From Pseudonocardia kujensis (GTDB lineage: Bacteria > Actinomycetota > Actinomycetes > Mycobacteriales > Pseudonocardiaceae), in NCBI RefSeq assembly GCF_021283305.1, contig NZ_JAJSOK010000053.1:1-54625 (forward strand): a stretch of DNA of 54,625 nucleotides. The letters are read 5' to 3'. Within the stretch, counting starts at the first letter, position 1. Each line of letters begins with the position of its first letter. Position numbers and translations under genes: made by a program. The notes beneath the pieces are model-generated. The model was not told the origin of the DNA and searched no databases. It saw nothing but the letters and a program-made list of their open reading frames with translations. Positions 35,278 to 42,293 of this stretch are shown piece by piece.

Positions 35278-36264
35278 TCAGGCCAGGTTCGGGATCACCT
35301 CGCGCTCGAAGAGCTCGATCCCCGAGCGGTCGTAGGCGGCCTCCGGGAAGTAGAAGATGCCGTAGGTCATCCCGCGCTCCTGCATCCCGCGCAGGTTCTC
35401 CACGATCTGCTCGGGCGTGCCCACGGCCGGCAGCCCGCGGAACGCGCCGAGCTGCGCCTCCGCCTTCTCCTTGCCGACGTACGGGGTCAGCCGGTCGACC
35501 AGCTGCTGCAGCCGATCGGCGACCTCGGCCTCCGTCGCGCCGACGGCGACGTTGTAGTTCGCCGTCCGGACGATCGCGTCGAAGTCGGTGCCCAGCTCCC
35601 GACAGTGCTTCGCCAGGATCTCGGACTTCGCGGTGAAGCCTTCCGGGCTGCCGTCGAAGTTGGTGTAGTCGGCGTACCGCGCCGCGATCCGCAACGTGAC
35701 CTTCTCGCCGCCACCCGCGATCCAGATCGGGATGCCGCCCGGCTGGAGCGGTCGCGGCTCGCAGATCGCGCCGTCGACCTGGTAGTGCGTGCCGTCGAGG
35801 GTCGCGACGCCCTTCTGCCACGCCTGCCGGAAGATCTGCACGCCCTCGTCGAGCATGCCGAGCCGGTCGCGCGGCGGCGGGAAGCCGTAACCGTAGGCGC
35901 GCCACTCGTGCTCGTACCAGCCGCCGCCGATGCCCATCTCGACCCGCCCGCCGGACACGACGTCGACGGTCGCGGCGACCTTCGCCAGGTAGGCCGGGTT
36001 GCGGTAGGCCATGCACGTGCACATCTGGCCGAGCCGGACCCGCTCGGTCGAGGCCGCGAACGCCGCCATCAACGTCCACGCCTCGTGGGTGGCCTGGTCG
36101 GTCGGCGCCGGGACGGTGTGGAAGTGGTCGTAGACCCAGATCGACTCCCACGGGCCCGCATCGGCGTGGGACGCGAGCCCCTTCATCACCGCCCACTGCT
36201 CGGCGGGGTCGATGCCGACGAGATCGTGCCGCCAGCCCTGGGGAACGAAGAGACCGAAGCGCAT
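35278..36264 (-). CDS. LLM-class (F420-dependent type) oxidoreductase
   Basis: The 328-residue luciferase-like TIM-barrel protein begins MRFGLFVPQGW and has WVYDHFHTVP, the RVRLGQMCTCMAYRNPAYLAK block, DVVSGGRVEMGIGGGWYEHEW and PIWIAGGGEKVTLRIAARYAD. These fit the F420-dependent LLM subfamily of actinobacteria, but cofactor and substrate cannot be told from sequence. It is transcribed toward the palindromic repeat array and diverges from the DUF1707/TM2 gene across a 128-bp spacer. It belongs to the accessory block between xerD and the NUDIX gene. Confidence 0.88.
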   Translation of the reverse strand: MRFGLFVPQGWRHDLVGIDPAEQWAVMKGLASHADAGPWESIWVYDHFHTVPAPTDQATHEAWTLMAAFAASTERVRLGQMCTCMAYRNPAYLAKVAATVDVVSGGRVEMGIGGGWYEHEWRAYGYGFPPPRDRLGMLDEGVQIFRQAWQKGVATLDGTHYQVDGAICEPRPLQPGGIPIWIAGGGEKVTLRIAARYADYTNFDGSPEGFTAKSEILAKHCRELGTDFDAIVRTANYNVAVGATEAEVADRLQQLVDRLTPYVGKEKAEAQLGAFRGLPAVGTPEQIVENLRGMQERGMTYGIFYFPEAAYDRSGIELFEREVIPNLA

Positions 36265-36392
36265 GGGCCGAGCCTAGGACCGCGTCCCGCCGGGCGCCGA
36301 CCCGACGGCCGACACGGAGAGGTTGCCCGTCGCGTTCCCACGCCGCGTCGGGTGTCGCCGCCCCCGGCCGGTCCGGGGGTACGGTCGGTGCC

Positions 36393-37103
36393 GTGAGCGA
36401 GCCCGAGCCCCGCCCCGAACCCCCGCAGGTCAGGATCGGCAACGCCGAGCGCGAGGAGGCCGCGCAGGCGCTCGCGGAGCACTTCTCCCACGGCCGGCTC
36501 GACGGCGGCGAGTACGAGGAGCGGGTCGCGCAGGTCTGGGCCGCCCGTACGCTCGACGACCTGGGCGGGCTGTTCACCGACCTCCCCGCGCCCCACCCCA
36601 CGGCGCTGTGGAACCGCGCCGGCGGGCAGTCCGGCGGACACACCGGGTACGGGCAGGCCTACGGCCCACCGGCGGGCCTCCCCTCCGGGTACGCCGGCGG
36701 GCCGTTCACCGGGGCCCAGTCGCCCCAGCCGTTCACCGGCTACGGCGCCGCGCCCCGTTCCAGCGGCCCCCACGCCCCCGCCCCTGTCGGCAGTCCCACC
36801 TACGGCGCCCCGGGCCTGCCGCACCAGGCCCACGGCGGCACCCCCGACGCGCCCTACGGCCGCGAGCCCACCACCGGCGTTCCGTACTCGGACAAGTCGA
36901 AGCTCGCCGCCGGTCTGCTGCAGCTGTTCCTCGGCGGCGCCGGGATCGGCCGCTTCTACACCGGGCACACCGGCATCGCGATCGCCCAGCTGATCGTCAC
37001 GATCGTGACCTTCGGGCTGGGGGCCGTCTGGGGCTTCGTCGACGGGATCGTGCTGCTCGCCGGGCGCTCCACCGATGCGCAGGGCCGCCCCCTGCGGCCC
37101 TGA
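36393..37103 (+). CDS. DUF1707 and TM2 domain membrane protein
   Basis: This 236-residue protein starts at GTG 36393. The N-terminal DUF1707 block is VRIGNAEREEAAQALAEHFSHGRLD with the following GEYEERVAQVWAARTLDDL. The middle ~100 residues are Pro/Gly/Tyr-rich and disordered. The C-terminal TM2 domain has two membrane helices: KLAAGLLQLFLGGAGIGRFY with YTGHTGIAIAQLI, then FGLGAVWGFVDGIVLLAG. Function is unknown; DUF1707 and TM2 are common in actinobacterial small membrane proteins. It is one of few plus-strand genes here and converges on the acyl-CoA dehydrogenase gene 20 bp downstream. Confidence 0.87.
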   Translation: MSEPEPRPEPPQVRIGNAEREEAAQALAEHFSHGRLDGGEYEERVAQVWAARTLDDLGGLFTDLPAPHPTALWNRAGGQSGGHTGYGQAYGPPAGLPSGYAGGPFTGAQSPQPFTGYGAAPRSSGPHAPAPVGSPTYGAPGLPHQAHGGTPDAPYGREPTTGVPYSDKSKLAAGLLQLFLGGAGIGRFYTGHTGIAIAQLIVTIVTFGLGAVWGFVDGIVLLAGRSTDAQGRPLRP

Positions 37104-37123
37104 CCGGCCTCGGCCCCACCCGG

Positions 37124-38278
37124 TCAGCCCCGACGGGCCGTCGCCAGCGCCGTCTCCCCGAGCCGCTCGAGGGTGGCCTCGGGCGTCAGCGGGTGGAACG
37201 GTCCGCCCCGCACGTCCCGGTACGCCCGCTCCAGCGGCGAGCTGCGGAAGAACGCCACACCGCCGGCGACCTCCAGCGCCCGGTCCGCGACCGCCCGCGC
37301 CTCGACGACTGCGTGCCGCTTGGCCGTCATGACGGCGTCGAGGGTCGCGTCGTCGGCGGGCGGGTCGTCGCCGACCTCGCCGACCACCCCGAGCAGGGCC
37401 CACCGCGCGACCCGCAACCGCGCCCGCATCTCCCCGATGCCGCGGACGGCGGCGGCCGGGACGTCGGCCTTCCGCGCGACGAGCCGCTCCGCCTCCTCGC
37501 ACGCCCCGCGGGCCACGCCGAGGTAGGCCGCTCCCGCAACCGGCGCGAAATGGATCGCCGCGACCAGCAGCGGCCCGGCGAGCGCGCCGTAGGGTCGGGT
37601 GCCCATCACCTTCTCCTCCGGCACGAACACCCCGTCGAGCACGACGTCGTGGCTGGCGGTGCCGCGCATGCCGAGGGTGTCCCAGGTCTCCACGATCCGG
37701 ACGCCGGGCGCCGCGAACGGCACCCCCGCGTGGAGGACGACGGCGTCGGGACCGGGCTCGCCGAGCACCGCCGAGGTGGCCAGCACCCCCGCGACCGGGG
37801 CCTGGCTGCAGAAGCTCTTGCGCCCGTCGAACCGGTAGCCGCCGTCCACGCGGGTGGCGGTCGTCGTCGGGCAGACCCAGTCGGAGCCGCCGCTGGTGGC
37901 CAGGACCAGGCCCTCGTCGGCGATCCGGCGGAGCACCCCGGCCGCATCCGGCTTGCCGCGCCGGTGCCGCCACACCTGCACCCGGGTGAGGTAGAGGTGC
38001 ATCGCGGCGGCCAGGGCCGCGGAGCCGGACCACCGGCCGAGCTCCTCCTCGGCCAGCACGACCTGCCGCAGGGTCGCGCCGAGGCCGCCGAACTCGGCCG
38101 GGACGCCGAGGCGCAGGTAGCCGAGCTCGGCCATGGCCGCGTACGCCTCGCTGACGAAGCCGGCGTCGGCGTCGTGGGCGGCGTCGAAGGGGGCGGCGGC
38201 GCGGCCGACCGCCTCGGCGAGGGCCACGACGTCGGCGTCGGTGGGAACGCTGGTGGAGACCTGTTCGAGAGTTGTCAT
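37124..38278 (-). CDS. Acyl-CoA dehydrogenase-family flavoprotein
   Basis: The 384-residue protein has the ACAD fold: an N-terminal helical part (ELGYLRLGVPAEFGGLGATL), the flavin/substrate segment VLATSGGSDWVCPTTTATRV, the beta domain with WDTLGMRGTASHDVVLDGVFVP, and a C-terminal helical domain with ALEVAGGVAFFRSSPLERAYRD. The last block resembles the hydroxylase/monooxygenase-like members (DszC/HsaA type) as well as true dehydrogenases, so the reaction is open. The start is ATG 38278. It is divergent from an HxlR regulator across 73 bp, which probably controls it. Confidence 0.87.
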   Translation of the reverse strand: MTTLEQVSTSVPTDADVVALAEAVGRAAAPFDAAHDADAGFVSEAYAAMAELGYLRLGVPAEFGGLGATLRQVVLAEEELGRWSGSAALAAAMHLYLTRVQVWRHRRGKPDAAGVLRRIADEGLVLATSGGSDWVCPTTTATRVDGGYRFDGRKSFCSQAPVAGVLATSAVLGEPGPDAVVLHAGVPFAAPGVRIVETWDTLGMRGTASHDVVLDGVFVPEEKVMGTRPYGALAGPLLVAAIHFAPVAGAAYLGVARGACEEAERLVARKADVPAAAVRGIGEMRARLRVARWALLGVVGEVGDDPPADDATLDAVMTAKRHAVVEARAVADRALEVAGGVAFFRSSPLERAYRDVRGGPFHPLTPEATLERLGETALATARRG

Positions 38279-38313
38279 GCAGGCAGGGTCCGGCGGATCC
38301 GGGATGCCGCATA

Positions 38314-38328
38314 GTTCCGAAAATGAAC
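38314..38328. promoter_or_regulatory. Candidate operator between acyl-CoA dehydrogenase and HxlR gene
   Basis: The dyad GTTC-N7-GAAC (GTTCCGAAAATGAAC) is in the centre of the 73-bp divergent intergenic region. It is the only AT-rich patch there. Binding by the adjacent HxlR protein is inferred from position. Confidence 0.45.
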
Positions 38329-38351
38329 CGGGCCGAGGAGGATGTGCGGCC

Positions 38352-39035
38352 ATGTCCCGCTACGGCCAGTACTGCCCCATCACGCGGTCGCTGGAGATCC
38401 TGGGCGACCGGTGGACCCTGCTCGTGGTCCGCGACCTGCTCGTCGGCGCGACCCGGTTCAACGAGCTCGCGCGCGGGCTGCCCGGGATGTCGCGGGCCCT
38501 GCTCTCCAAGCGGCTCGGCCAGTTGGAGCGCGCCGGCCTCGTGGTGCACGCCGACGGCGAGTACCACCCCACGCCGGCGTGCGAGGAGCTGCTGCCGCTG
38601 CTGTTCGGCCTGGCCGAGTGGGGCGCCCGCTGGGCGTTCGGCGAGCCGCGGCCCGACGAGCTGGACCCCACAACGCTCATGTGGTGGATCCGCGGCGGCA
38701 TCGATCCGGGCCGGCTCGACGGGAAGCGGACGGTGCTGCACGTCCACGTCCCGGACGCCCGGCGCCACCGCTTCTGGTTCGTGATCCAGCCGCACGACGT
38801 GTCGCTCTGCTTCACCGACCCCGGCCACGAGGTGGACGCGGTCATCAAGGCGTCGCTGGGCGTGCTCTACCAGGTGTGGGACGGCGCGCTCGACCTCGCC
38901 ACCGTCCGCGCCGACGGCCGGCTGAGCCTGACGGGGCGCCGCGACGTCGTGCTGCGGCTGCCGGGCGCCCTGCGGCTGAGCCCGGTCGCCCCGTACGTCC
39001 GGCGCGGCGTGGCCCGTGCGGTGGCCGCGGGCTGA
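38352..39035 (+). CDS. HxlR-family transcriptional regulator with C-terminal SCP2-like domain
   Basis: The 227-residue protein has an N-terminal HxlR winged helix (YGQYCPITRSLEILGDRWTLL, then LARGLPGMSRALLSKRL and the wing LVVHADGEYHPTP), with the conserved CPI cysteine near the start that is characteristic of the family. The C-terminal ~110 residues (VVIQ-like FVIQPHDVSLCF to LRLPGALRL) look like the sterol-carrier-like domain often fused to this subgroup. It is divergent from the acyl-CoA dehydrogenase gene, its likely target. The start is ATG 38352. Confidence 0.9.
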   Translation: MSRYGQYCPITRSLEILGDRWTLLVVRDLLVGATRFNELARGLPGMSRALLSKRLGQLERAGLVVHADGEYHPTPACEELLPLLFGLAEWGARWAFGEPRPDELDPTTLMWWIRGGIDPGRLDGKRTVLHVHVPDARRHRFWFVIQPHDVSLCFTDPGHEVDAVIKASLGVLYQVWDGALDLATVRADGRLSLTGRRDVVLRLPGALRLSPVAPYVRRGVARAVAAG

Positions 39036-39111
39036 GACGGGTCCGCTCCGACGCCGGCGGGCGGTTCCGGCTCCGGCCCGACCGGATCGACGCCGCCGGC
39101 TGACCGGTCGC

Positions 39112-39312
39112 TCAGCGGGTGCGGGCGCGGTACCCGCGAGGGGTGGTGCCGTAGCGGCGGCGGAAGGCCTTCTCGAACGCGTCGAGGGAGTGGAAGCCGC
39201 TCGCGCGGGCGACGGCAGTGATCGCGCCCGGGCGGTCGAGCAGGTCGCGGGCCAGCTCCAGGCGGGTGTCCCGGATGAGGGCGCTGGGCGTGGTCCCCTC
39301 CCGCTGCGGCGA
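39112..39312 (-). pseudogene. C-terminal remnant of an AraC-family regulator
   Basis: Only the last ~65 residues remain: GTTPSALIRDTRLELARDLL, then AVARASGFHSLDAFEKAFRR and RYGTTPRGYRARTR before a TGA. This is the second half of an AraC helix-turn-helix domain. The reading fails upstream at about 39309-39315, where the sequence becomes the interior of a P450 gene on the other strand. No start codon or sensor domain remains. This is a deletion or rearrangement remnant and is not expected to work. Confidence 0.85.
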
Positions 39313-39314
39313 CG

Positions 39315-40005
39315 TTCGACCCCGGAATCCAGGGCGAGGCCCGCACGGCGGCGATCCACGCCGCCCACGAGATGGTCGAGTACCTGCGAGGGATCGTCGC
39401 CGCGCGCCGGCGGAGCCTGAAGGACGACCTCACCTCGGTCCTGGCCGCGGCCGGCCTGCCCGAGGACGAGCTGTTGGGATCGCTGGCCCTGCTGCTCACG
39501 GCGGGCAACGACACCACCGTCAACCTGCTCGGCAACGGCCTGACCTTCCTGTTCACCGAACCTGCTGCCCGGGCCGCCGCCGCGGACCCCGCCGCCGTCC
39601 CCGCGCTCGTCGAGGAGATGCTGCGCCTCGACCCGCCACTGCACCTGGATCTGCGCAAGGCGACCCGGGACGTCTCCCTCGGTGGTGTGGACGTCCCCGC
39701 GGGGGGCATCGTCTGGCTCGTGATCGGGGCGGCCAACCAGGACCCCCGGGCCTTCGACGAGCCCGGGGTGTTCGACCCGGCCCGCTCCCCCAACCGCCAC
39801 CTCACCTTCCTGCCCGGCCACCACCACTGCATCGGCGCGCCGCTGGCCCGGCTCGCGGGGGGAGATCATCTTCACCCGGCTGCTGGAACGGTTCCCCGGG
39901 ATCACACCCGCGGGACCACCGGTCCGCCGCGTCGCCAACAAGGTCGCGCGGGGCTGGCAGAGCATCCCGGTCCGGTTCGAGAAGGAGGCCGCATGCGGTG
40001 GGTGA
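39315..40005 (+). pseudogene. Truncated, frameshifted cytochrome P450
   Basis: The fragment begins in mid-protein (TFDPGIQGEA). It contains the I-helix LLLTAGNDTTVNLLGNG, the ExxR helix EEMLRLDPPLH and the heme loop LTFLPGHHHCIGAPLARL with the Cys ligand. About 190 N-terminal residues are missing. After LARLAG a run of six G (39857-39862) shifts the frame; removing one G restores EIIFTRLLERFPGITPAGPP to a stop at 40003-40005 that overlaps the next gene's start. The truncation is certain from the sequence; the G-run shift could be a base-calling error. A P450 lacking half its fold should be inactive either way. Confidence 0.85.
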
Positions 40006-40910
40006 CCTACGACGCGGGCTCCGGGCCGCGGGTCGGGATCCTGGACGGCGAGAGCGTCCGCGGGCTGGCCGCGAGCACGACCCTGCTGGGCCTGCTGAGC
40101 CGCGACGAGCTGGCCGAGGCGGGTGCGAGCGCTCGCCGCGATCCCGTCGAGGTGCGCGCGCTCGACGAGGTCCGTCTGCTCGCCCCGCTGCCCCGGCCGC
40201 CGTCGGTGCGCGACGGCCTGAGCTTCCTCGACCACCTCCGCGGTTGCTACAAGGCCCTCGGGCGGCCGACGGAGCTGCACGAGGCCTGGTACCGGACGCC
40301 GGCCTTCTACTTCGCCAACGTCGGCTCGATCGTCGGGCCGCACGACGACGTCCCGATCGCCCCCGGCTCCGCGATGTTCGACTTCGAGCTGGAGGTCGGC
40401 GCGGTGATCGGGTGGGGCGGGCGCGACCTGCACCCGGACTCGGCCGAGGCCCACATCGTCGGGTACACGCTGTTCAACGACTGGTCGGCACGCGACGTCC
40501 AGCTCCGCGACTCCGCGCAGGGCATCGGGATGGGCAAGAGCAAGGACAGCGCGTCGACGCTCGGACCCGCGCTGGTCACGGTCGACGAGGTGGAGCCCAC
40601 GGCCGTCGAGCTGTCGGTCACCCTGAACGGCGAGGAGATCACCCGCGGCACGCTCACGCAGATGGACTGGAGCTTCGGGGAGATGGTGGCGTTCGCGTCG
40701 CGCGGCGTCGACCTCGTGCCCGGCGACGTGATCTGTTCCGGCACGGTGCCGGGCGGCTGCCTGCTCGAACACGTCGACACCCCGGACCTGGCGCAGGCGC
40801 GGTGGCTGCGGCCCGGCGACGTCGTGTCCCTGCGCGGTGCCGGCCTGGGCGAGACCCGGCAGACCGTCCTGCCGGCCGCCCCGCTCGTCCCGCTCCGCAC
40901 CGGCTTCTAG
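39993..40910 (+). CDS. Fumarylacetoacetate hydrolase (FAH) family protein
   Basis: The 305-residue protein shows the FAH C-terminal domain: AFYFANVGSIVGPHDDV, the metal-binding acidic set in MFDFELEVGAVIGWGGRD, IVGYTLFNDWSARDVQ and the closing VPGDVICSGTVPGGCLLE with LRPGDVVSLRG. Members hydrolyse or decarboxylate diketo acids in aromatic ring breakdown; the substrate is unknown here. A GAAGGAGG site precedes ATG 39993, and the start overlaps the end of the broken P450, so the two were probably one operon. The beta-lactamase-fold hydrolase follows 11 bp later. Confidence 0.9.
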   Translation: MRWVTYDAGSGPRVGILDGESVRGLAASTTLLGLLSRDELAEAGASARRDPVEVRALDEVRLLAPLPRPPSVRDGLSFLDHLRGCYKALGRPTELHEAWYRTPAFYFANVGSIVGPHDDVPIAPGSAMFDFELEVGAVIGWGGRDLHPDSAEAHIVGYTLFNDWSARDVQLRDSAQGIGMGKSKDSASTLGPALVTVDEVEPTAVELSVTLNGEEITRGTLTQMDWSFGEMVAFASRGVDLVPGDVICSGTVPGGCLLEHVDTPDLAQARWLRPGDVVSLRGAGLGETRQTVLPAAPLVPLRTGF

Positions 40911-40921
40911 GAGGAGACCCG

Positions 40922-41782
40922 ATGTACACCAAGGGCCTGCACGACCTGGGCGATGGCTGCCACGCCTGGCTACAGCCCGACGGGGGCTGGGGCTGGAGCA
41001 ACTCCGGCCTGGTCACGGGCGGCGGCGTGAGCCTGACGGTCGACACCCTGTTCGATCTCGCGCTGACCCGCGAGATGCTCGACGGTCTGCGGCCGGTCAC
41101 CGACATCCACCCCGTCACCACGCTGGTCAACACGCACTCGGACGGCGACCACGTCTTCGGCAACGAGCTGGTGCGCGACGTCGAGATCGTCGCCTCCGAG
41201 GCCGCGGCCGCCCTGATGACCCAGGAGGAGGTCGACGCGCTCGCCCGGCTCAAGAAGCTCCCCGGGCCCCGCGGCGACTTCGTCCGGAAGGTGTTCGGCC
41301 CGTTCGAGTTCGAGGGGATCACGGCGACCCCGCCGACCCGGACGTTCGCGGGCGGGACGAGCCTCGACGTCGGGGGGCGGGAGGTGCGCCTGATCCAGGT
41401 CGGCCCCGCGCACACCCCGGGCGACACGATCGTCGAGGTCCCGGACGCCCGGCTGCTCTACGCCGGGGACGTCCTGTTCATCGGCGGCACCCCGATCGTC
41501 TGGGCCGGGCCGGTCGAGCGCTGGATCGCGGCCTGCGACCTCATGCTGGACCTCCCGGTCGACACGGTCGTGCCGGGGCACGGGCCGGTGGGCGGGAAAC
41601 CGGACGTCGCGCGGATGCGGGAGTACCTGGTGTTCGTGCAGCAGGAGGCGGGCAAGGTCAGGACCTGCGCTTCGCGAAGGCGGTGGGGCGGTCCGGCCAC
41701 GGGGCGTCCACGGGGCGGGTCCCGCCGTGCCCGTCGCGCACCGCCTGCAGGGCGAGGACGCCCGCGACGGCCGTGGCGTTGA
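40922..41782 (+). CDS. Metallo-beta-lactamase-fold hydrolase with replaced C-terminus
   Basis: The first ~245 residues are a metallo-beta-lactamase-fold hydrolase: TTLVNTHSDGDHVFGNELV (the HxxGDH-type metal motif seen in one subgroup), VGPAHTPGDTIVEVPDARLLYAGD and TVVPGHGPVGGKPDV. At about 41655, in the middle of helix YLVFVQQEAGKV, homology stops and the frame runs through the antisense of the NUDIX gene as an Arg/Gly/Pro-rich tail of ~40 residues to 41782. The last helices normally found in the family are missing. The fusion marks the right edge of the accessory block. Start ATG 40922 has a strong GGAGGAGA site. Confidence 0.82.
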   Translation: MYTKGLHDLGDGCHAWLQPDGGWGWSNSGLVTGGGVSLTVDTLFDLALTREMLDGLRPVTDIHPVTTLVNTHSDGDHVFGNELVRDVEIVASEAAAALMTQEEVDALARLKKLPGPRGDFVRKVFGPFEFEGITATPPTRTFAGGTSLDVGGREVRLIQVGPAHTPGDTIVEVPDARLLYAGDVLFIGGTPIVWAGPVERWIAACDLMLDLPVDTVVPGHGPVGGKPDVARMREYLVFVQQEAGKVRTCASRRRWGGPATGRPRGGSRRARRAPPAGRGRPRRPWR

Positions 41783-42293
41783 CGATCTCGCCCTGCAGCG
41801 CCATCGTGACGGCCTCGGCGAGCGGGATCCAGCGCAGCTCGAGCTCGGACTCCTCGTCGTCGCCCAGGTCGGGCCGCTCCACCTCGCGCAGGCCGGTCGC
41901 CAGGAAGACCCGGATGGCCTCCTCGGAGAACCCGGGCGAGGGGACGGCGTCGACCAGCACCGACCAGTGCTCGGCGGCCAGGCCCACCTCCTCGGCCAGC
42001 TCCCGGGCCGCCGCGGCGACCGGGTCCTCGCCGGCGTGGTCCAGCAGGCCGGCCGGCATCTCCCACAGCCGGCGCCGCACGGCGTGCCGGTACTGCAGGA
42101 TCATCATCAGCCGGTCCTGCTCGTCGACCGCCGCGATCGCGACCGCCCCGGGGTGCTCGACGATCTCGCGGGTCGCCTCCCGGCCGCCGGGCATGCGGAC
42201 CGTGTCCGCCCGGACGGCCATCACGCGGCCCTCGTAGATGTCCTTCGAGGCGGTGATCGGGAAGTCGTGCGTGCCGGGGGTGCTCCGGCTCAC
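41658..42293 (-). CDS. NUDIX hydrolase, ADP-ribose pyrophosphatase type
   Basis: The 211-residue protein has a Nudix box in LLDHAGEDPVAAAARELAEEVGL with the catalytic REL-EE core, preceded by LQYRHAVRRRLWEMPAG, as in ADP-ribose pyrophosphatases (Rv1700-like). The start GTG 42293 overlaps the pyrG stop (GTGA). In relatives this gene sits between pyrG and xerD; here xerD begins about 6.5 kb further on, after the accessory block. The stop at 41658-41660 lies inside the overrun tail of the convergent beta-lactamase-fold gene. Confidence 0.93.
   Translation of the reverse strand: MSRSTPGTHDFPITASKDIYEGRVMAVRADTVRMPGGREATREIVEHPGAVAIAAVDEQDRLMMILQYRHAVRRRLWEMPAGLLDHAGEDPVAAAARELAEEVGLAAEHWSVLVDAVPSPGFSEEAIRVFLATGLREVERPDLGDDEESELELRWIPLAEAVTMALQGEIVNATAVAGVLALQAVRDGHGGTRPVDAPWPDRPTAFAKRRS

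Noticed and set aside
39993..40910. P450 and FAH hydrolase as one fusion protein from the frame opening at 39372
   Set aside because: The open frame joins them only because of the G-run frameshift. The FAH gene has its own ribosome-binding site and ATG at the usual N-terminus.
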